Below are positions 15,879 through 20,543 of a stretch of 20,543 nt of DNA, piece after piece. The notes under the pieces were generated by a model. The model had not been told where the DNA came from. It saw nothing but the letters and a program-made list of their open reading frames with translations, and made no database searches. Numbering within the stretch: position 1 is the first letter of the stretch; each line of letters opens with the position of its first letter. The position numbers were made by a program, and so were the translations under genes. Source of the stretch: Mesotaenium endlicherianum (Eukaryota; Streptophyta; Zygnematophyceae; Zygnematales; Mesotaeniaceae); assembly GCA_009602735.1 (NCBI GenBank), contig WELA01009477.1:60399-80941 (forward strand). Reading direction: 5' to 3'.

Positions 15879-18024
15879 ATGGTACGTTTTTTTCTCCATT
15901 GTCACTGGCCAACTCAGTCCGCTGAATTGCTTTCCATATGCAATTTTCTCCGGCGCTATTTTGGAACCGGGATAGCTAGGCCTTAGGCAGGCCCATCCTG
16001 CTTATGATAGCTGCATCTTGATGCCATACTTCAGCTCTTAGACTTACCAATTATATCGTTTTTGGCACAAATATTCTCAATGTGCTGCTCTATGCTGGCT
16101 CAAAGCGAGCTCCCTCATCAGTTCATCACTGTCTGCTTTTTTTTTTCCTCTGTTTGTTTTGGACTACATGACTGGCATCAAAACTTGCCTCCTCAGACAT
16201 GTCGACGAGTGAAGCCTTGTGGTCCTACATAATTGCGACTGTCTGGTCCTGCCTATGTATATTTTTGACTTGCCCAGAGTGCAATATTATGATATTGATT
16301 AATAATGATCTGAATTGACCCTTTTAGAAGCTGAAGATTATCCAAATGCCTGACATTCGTTAGCTTCACTGACATAGAGTTCCTTCTTTGTGGATTTGTT
16401 ACAGGAGTACGTGTCTGACGCCATCAAGAAGGTGGAAGACATGACGGTTGGAGAGCATGGAAGCAAGGTACGTCATGGGGTTTAATGCTGCTAATGGTCG
16501 TGGCAGGTGGGGTTACTTGTTGGACCTTCATTGCTGAGAGCAACTGGGGCCCGGGTACTATGTCTTCAAACATACTTGTATATGGGATGTCCCTTTGGCC
16601 CCATGCTCATTGCTCAGATTTGCAGCACGTGAAGGCACTATTGTTGGCATGTAATTGATTGTCCCACGGATTATAAGGGGCATAAGGGTGCAACTTTTTA
16701 TGATTTCAAAGTACCTCAGTTATGGAGACCACATAGTTGTTATCAGGTTTTGGAGGTTGACAATCTCGTATAGGGAACATGGACCTGGTAGTGGTGTCTT
16801 TATCTTGCCACACCACCGCTTTTATCATTGACCTGTCGAGCTCTATACTTGCTGCAGTATGAGTTTATGTGGTTGCCTTCTATATGGCGTCATGGTGGCT
16901 GCCTTCTATGATGCCTCATCTGCGACTTAATGAATTTATTCAATCACTTATCTATGGTGGAACAGGAGACACACAAGGACAAGGGGGAAGATGACCATAA
17001 GAAGGAGAAGAAAGATAAGAAGGATAAGAAGAAAGACGAGGACGAGGAGGATGATGAGAAATCTCCCAAGAAGGATAAGAAGGACAAGAAGGACAAGAAG
17101 AAGAAGGACAAGGATGAAGATGAAGACGAGGACGAGGAGAAGTCTCCTAAAAAGGACAAGAAGGACAAGAAGAAGAAGAAGGACAAGGATGAGGATGAAG
17201 ACGAAGATGACGACAAGAAGGACAAGAAGGACAAGAAAGACAAGAAGAAGAAGGATAAGGATGAGGATGATGATGATGAGGATAAGAAGGATAAGAAGGA
17301 TAAGAAAGACAAGAAGGACAAGAAGGACAAGAAGCACAAAGACGAGGTACTCCTCACCCATCAATTGTCGGGACCCTGATTGAAATATGAATGTGTGCCA
17401 TGCTATTCTGGATAACCTTATGAGCTTACCAAAGTTTTGGCCTTGGGAGTCCTAACTTGCACCAAAGCTGTGAAGGGAGAGGGGGCAGAATGCTGAGATA
17501 AACCGCTCCGTTGCTGCTGATATTGCAGGACGACGAGTAGGACAATAGGGGTGGTGAAGCGAGGGCAACGTGTACGTTGGGCCCACAATTGAGCCTGGTG
17601 TGCATGCTTGGTGAGTGGCTGGCAGGTCAAGTATTTACACAAGCTGATGGGTCATGATGAGGATGACTTATCAAAGAAGCAGAAAAAGCTCGAAAAGAAG
17701 GTCGATAAGCTGTACGAGAAGTTGCAGAAGAAGGTAGCCAAGCTCATGTTGGTTCAGGGCATCATAAAGGGCCGTGGCAAAACAAGCGGGCTGGTAGAGA
17801 AGCACCTGGCAGAAGCCAGCCAGTCCGAAAAAGACAAAGTAGATGAGACTGAGAAGGACAAGGACAAAGTAGGTCATGCGGAAGCTCCAAAAGAAGCAGC
17901 TCTTGAGAACATTAGCACTGGTGAGGTTTTGCCAGAGACAACAGCCATTGAGCCTGAAACCATCAGCACTGGTGAGGGCTTGCCAGGTGCAACAGCTCTA
18001 GCGGGTGAAAATGTGCACGTGTAA
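15879..18024 (+). CDS. KED-type Lys/Glu/Asp-rich protein with C-terminal coiled coil (four exons)
   Basis: Model: ATG at 15879-15881 as the last three bases of exon 1 (ATG|GTACGT), exon 2 16405-16467, exon 3 16966-17346, exon 4 17626-18024 (TAA); all joins phase 0, 281 residues. Exon 2 encodes EYVSDAIKKVEDMTVGEHGSK. Exon 3 is almost wholly alternating basic (DKK repeats) and acidic (DEDEDE) blocks, with two KSPKK motifs. Exon 4 encodes a helical, coiled-coil-like segment (DDLSKKQKKLEKKVDKLYEK onward) and a 17-residue duplication around ISTGE. The layout resembles the plant KED proteins first found as a wound-response gene in tobacco; the molecular function is unknown, and a largely disordered, possibly nuclear or chaperone-like protein is a guess. 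An alternative acceptor at 17528 would end the protein at TAG 17538-17540 with DDE (152 residues). The single-codon first exon is inferred: the longer open frame there does not continue in phase. Confidence 0.65.
16978..17340. repeat. Purine-rich low-complexity coding repeat (DKK/DE modules)
   Basis: Built from AAG, GAC/GAT and GAG codons on the plus strand. Its last part (17281-17334) is six tandem copies of a 9-bp GAYAAGAAR unit. At protein level it is about four modules, each a Lys-rich block followed by an Asp/Glu block. The long open frames on the opposite strand are by-products of this composition. Confidence 0.9.
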
Positions 18025-18545
18025 TGGCTGGATGTTACAGTATGTGTATAATTAGAAGTATGCAGCTTGGCAGCGACCTGCACTGTACAGTTCCTTCAAA
18101 ATGCGAGGGCCTCGTAACCAGCTTTGAGCCAGCAATTTGTTCGAGTTTCCTCTGTCAATGGTACGTTTTTACTTGTAAAAGCCAGGAGCGTTGTGGTAGA
18201 AGCGGCATGAACATTGTACTGTGTTGTCATCATTAATCGTCACTTCTATATTTTGTCGATTTTTTTGGCATAGATGATATGCTTTTGTCCGTCTTGGATG
18301 TCGCAGTTTTTCCTAAGTGTGAGTAGTTGCTGAGGTTATTTGATGTCTGAAAACCGTAGCGGGTGGCGTTGATGGCGTAAGAAGAAATCGCCGTGTATGC
18401 TTCTTGTATTCTCAAGATAAAGTTACATGTGACGACAATATTGCTGACACGAATTGGAAAGGTGTTGGCCACTGGCTACAATTTTCAAGTGCACATAGCT
18501 GCTGCTTTCGATCTAAACTCACCTATTTACTTGCTATTCTAGTGT
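18025..18545. other. Convergent intergenic region (3' UTRs)
   Basis: About 520 bp between the stops of the KED-type gene and the subtilase gene. It probably contains both 3' ends. No clear AATAAA and no other gene seen. Confidence 0.6.
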
Positions 18546-20273
18546 TTACATGCCTAAAGGCTGAACAGCCAGTTGAGACTGGACCTGGTGGTGCCCATTG
18601 TCCCAGATCAAGTGGCCAAATAGAAATTCTGTGGACGGCTTTAAGACCTTGAAAGTCACGGAGAAAGTTACCGACGATGCTCCTGATTTGATTTGCAAAA
18701 TAGAAGGCTCAACCACCACCTCCACGCCGTCAGGCTGGATGACCGTGGCTTTATATGGAGGAGACAGCTGTTCCTCATTGTCCGCACTTAACAAAGTCCG
18801 CGTGACGGTGGCTGTGCCCCTCAGCCTTGAGATTGCAATGTTGGGGAGGTTCAGCTCCCTGGCCTGCATGAATGGGGAGGTAGGGGGCGGCACTCCGACC
18901 GCCGAGAGCGACTGGTCGTAGTCGATGCCATACAGGAACGAGACATAGTCCTCAAACTTTGACGGGAACACCAGACCTGGCCTGCTTACGTTGGACGGGT
19001 TGACCTGCCCAGACCCGTAGTCAAACGGCGTTCCCGGCGCCGTCGGGGGAGTGCCTGGGAAGACATGCCCGCGGTTGTCGAGCACGGTGCTCGTGGTCTG
19101 GATTGCCGACTTAATCATGAAGGGGTCCCACTCCGGATGCGCCTGCTTCAGCAGCGCCCCTATGCCGGCAATGTGGGGCGACGCCATGGACGTCCCGGAC
19201 TGGAGGTAGAAGGAGAAGCGCCTAGGATCGCCAGCTGGCGAGAAGGCGGCCCAGATGCTGACACCTGGCGCAGCAACGTCCGGCTTCAGGATGTCGTTGA
19301 TGCTCGCGTATGAGGTGCCGTTGATCGGCTTGTCAATAGGACCCCTAGAGGAGAAGTCGATAATCTCGGGGGCTTCGTCCCCGTACTGCGTGATCTGTGG
19401 CGAAAGGGATGCATTGGCCCTGACCCAATCACCACAATTGAAACAGATGCTGTTTGCAAAGAGGAGAGAGAAACAAGTAGTTAGGAGTATAGGTAATGCT
19501 TGAGCTGGCCCTCTTGCGCCGTATATAGAAGCTCCCAGCAGGGCGTGCTTAAAGTATCTTATCCCCCAAATTTGCAGCCCCATAGACCAACTTTCCCTTC
19601 CGCAATCTGGCGGAAACAAATGCCAGCTATTCGAACCATTACGATGAACAATACGGCACTACAAGCATGTACATTATTTTAAGTAGGTATTCATTGACAA
19701 TACATGGTTCTCCTTGGATTCAAAAAGACACCCGAACCTCAACCCTCCTTTCAAGATTTATTCCAGAAGTTCCAAGTATTGAATCAGCCGATCCAGTTAG
19801 CCCCATGCCAACCTTGGAGGTACTATGTCAAGAGACACACACTAGCATGGCACACTGCGCAGGCTTCACTCAGCCTGCTCCCTTGCTACTGACTATTGAG
19901 TGCAGACGCTAATTCTGAGAAGAGCAAAAACGTCCACAAAGTGCAACAAAAGCTTCAACTAAACTGCGAGGAAGAGGACGAGTGCAAGAGGTGCTCAGCG
20001 TCAGCCAGACAGATTAACACGAAGGTCTCGGAGAGAGGGAGCGGCCATCTGCATTGCGTGGAACCTCGGGAGGGAAGGGATGAGGAGGGGGTGTATAATG
20101 AGGGAGGGGGGGTGCGCCTCTCACTGGGGAGTGGCGTTAGCATAGCTGGAGATGGCGAGGCCGTCCTCGAACAGCACATGCGCAGCGGGGAGGAAGTGCA
20201 CGTCGGTGATGAGGCCCTGGCCCGCCTCCGAGTTGCGCAGCACCATGCCCACGCCGCCCGCCTCCAGCACCAC
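18546..20273 (-). CDS. Subtilisin-like serine protease (SBT2-like), last two exons
   Basis: Exons on the minus strand: 20273-20125 and 19419-18546, joined in phase (CA|G, giving NATPQ then ANASLSPQ), stop TAA. The first encodes part of a protease-associated (PA) domain: GGVGMVLRNSEAGQG, LPAAHVLFEDG, AISSYANATPQ. The second has FSSRGPI, LKPDVAAPG, then GTSMASPHIAG with the catalytic Ser codon at 19190-19188, FDYGSGQVNP, RPGLVF, and a C-terminal fibronectin-III-like domain to the end. Catalytic Asp and His, propeptide and signal peptide must be encoded beyond the right edge. Plant subtilases are secreted endopeptidases acting in the apoplast; the FDYGSG..NP and FEDYVSFLYGI wording fits subfamily SBT2. 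The donor is CCCCA|GTGAGA, the acceptor GGTCAG|G, intron 705 bp (19420-20124). The frame is also open upstream of 19419 to an ATG at 19619, but that part lacks family motifs and is taken as intron. Confidence 0.88.
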
Positions 20274-20543
20274 CTGGCAGCACGCGCATCAAGGAAGAGA
20301 TGGGATCCACACGCCTGGAGGACATCTGGCCCCTGCCTGCACGCCTGCTCCTCTGGCGGGCGCAGCGTCGAAGGGAAGCTGCAGAGGGTGGTGAGGGAGA
20401 GGTCGTGCTTGACAGCTGGATAGCTATATGAGTCGCTACTTGGACAGCCACCTGGCGATGCCCAAGCTCACGGCACGCACTGGTGCCCTTGTGCAAGCGA
20501 ACGTGGGCACTTGCCGTGGGGGATGGAAGGGGGAGGGGGAGGG
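20274..20543. other. Upstream part of the subtilase gene, exon content unresolved
   Basis: The minus strand continues into an apparent intron (acceptor CTGCCAG|GTG at 20273). I could not recognise a further subtilase exon with confidence. The last 26 bases contain four G runs (5, 5, 5 and 3) and are a possible G-quadruplex site. Confidence 0.4.

Noticed and set aside
15641..15925. 94-codon open frame over exon 1 of the KED-type gene
   Set aside because: No recognisable motif, it crosses a strong GT donor, and in its phase the spliced frame meets a stop within a few codons of exon 2.
16944..17364. Two long minus-strand open frames rich in Leu/Ser/Phe and Leu/Val/Ile opposite the KED exon
   Set aside because: They are the complements of AAG/GAC/GAG codon repeats. 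They have no start context or domain, and the plus strand has splice sites that fit.
17608..18024. Independent small gene starting at ATG 17608
   Set aside because: The ATG lies just before a consensus-like acceptor and the downstream frame joins exon 3 in phase. Kept only as an alternative if transcripts start there.
19420..19619. N-terminal extension of the last subtilase exon to ATG 19619
   Set aside because: No subtilase motif in it, and splicing at 19419/20125 restores the expected PA-to-catalytic-domain order in phase.
1..20543. CRISPR arrays, tRNA or rRNA genes, bacterial operons
   Set aside because: None seen; the only tRNA-related sequence is the retrotransposon primer site.

Overview
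The window looks like nuclear DNA of a land plant. It has intron-bearing genes with GT-AG (and one likely GC-AG) splice sites, three gene types typical of plants (a Rubisco-LSMT-like SET protein, an ARM-repeat protein of the plant U-box/ARM kind, and an SBT2-like subtilase with a PA domain), and a chromodomain Ty3/gypsy retrotransposon. GC-rich exons sit beside AT-rich intergenic DNA. The species cannot be fixed from the sequence. A non-seed plant (moss, lycophyte or similar) is a guess, based on the divergent proteins and on the chromovirus type.

Layout. 1-3613 (+): 3' part of an LSMT-like SET-domain methyltransferase gene, six exons by hand modelling (332-388, 1238-1309, 1792-1995, 2129-2244, 2830-2931, 3451-3613); its 5' part lies outside the window. 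4113-5765 (-): intronless 550-residue ARM-repeat protein, convergent with the first gene. 5766-7006: AT-rich intergenic DNA with short repeated motifs. 7007-13696: a complete, apparently young Ty3/gypsy chromovirus in minus orientation, with 503-bp LTRs, a perfect 5-bp target duplication TTTAC, an initiator-Met-type primer site, a polypurine tract, and intact gag and pol in different frames. A canonical -1 frameshift heptamer followed by a perfect 7-bp hairpin joins the two frames. 13697-15640: AT-rich intergenic DNA ending in a promoter-like region with four W-box cores and a G-box within about 60 bp. 15879-18024 (+): four-exon gene for a Lys/Glu/Asp-rich (KED-type) protein with a C-terminal coiled-coil segment. 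18546-20273 (-): the last two exons (PA domain part; catalytic-Ser and C-terminal domain) of a subtilase whose 5' part lies beyond the right edge.

The host genes show no sign of a shared pathway. The retrotransposon landed in the roughly 3.2-kb region between the divergently transcribed ARM and KED-type genes. The most notable observations are the gag-pol frameshift signal, the LTR mismatch block that falls at the predicted transcription start, 43-bp tandem repeats beside the polypurine tract, the WRKY-type site cluster upstream of the KED-type gene, and a possible splice choice that would add or remove that protein's coiled coil.
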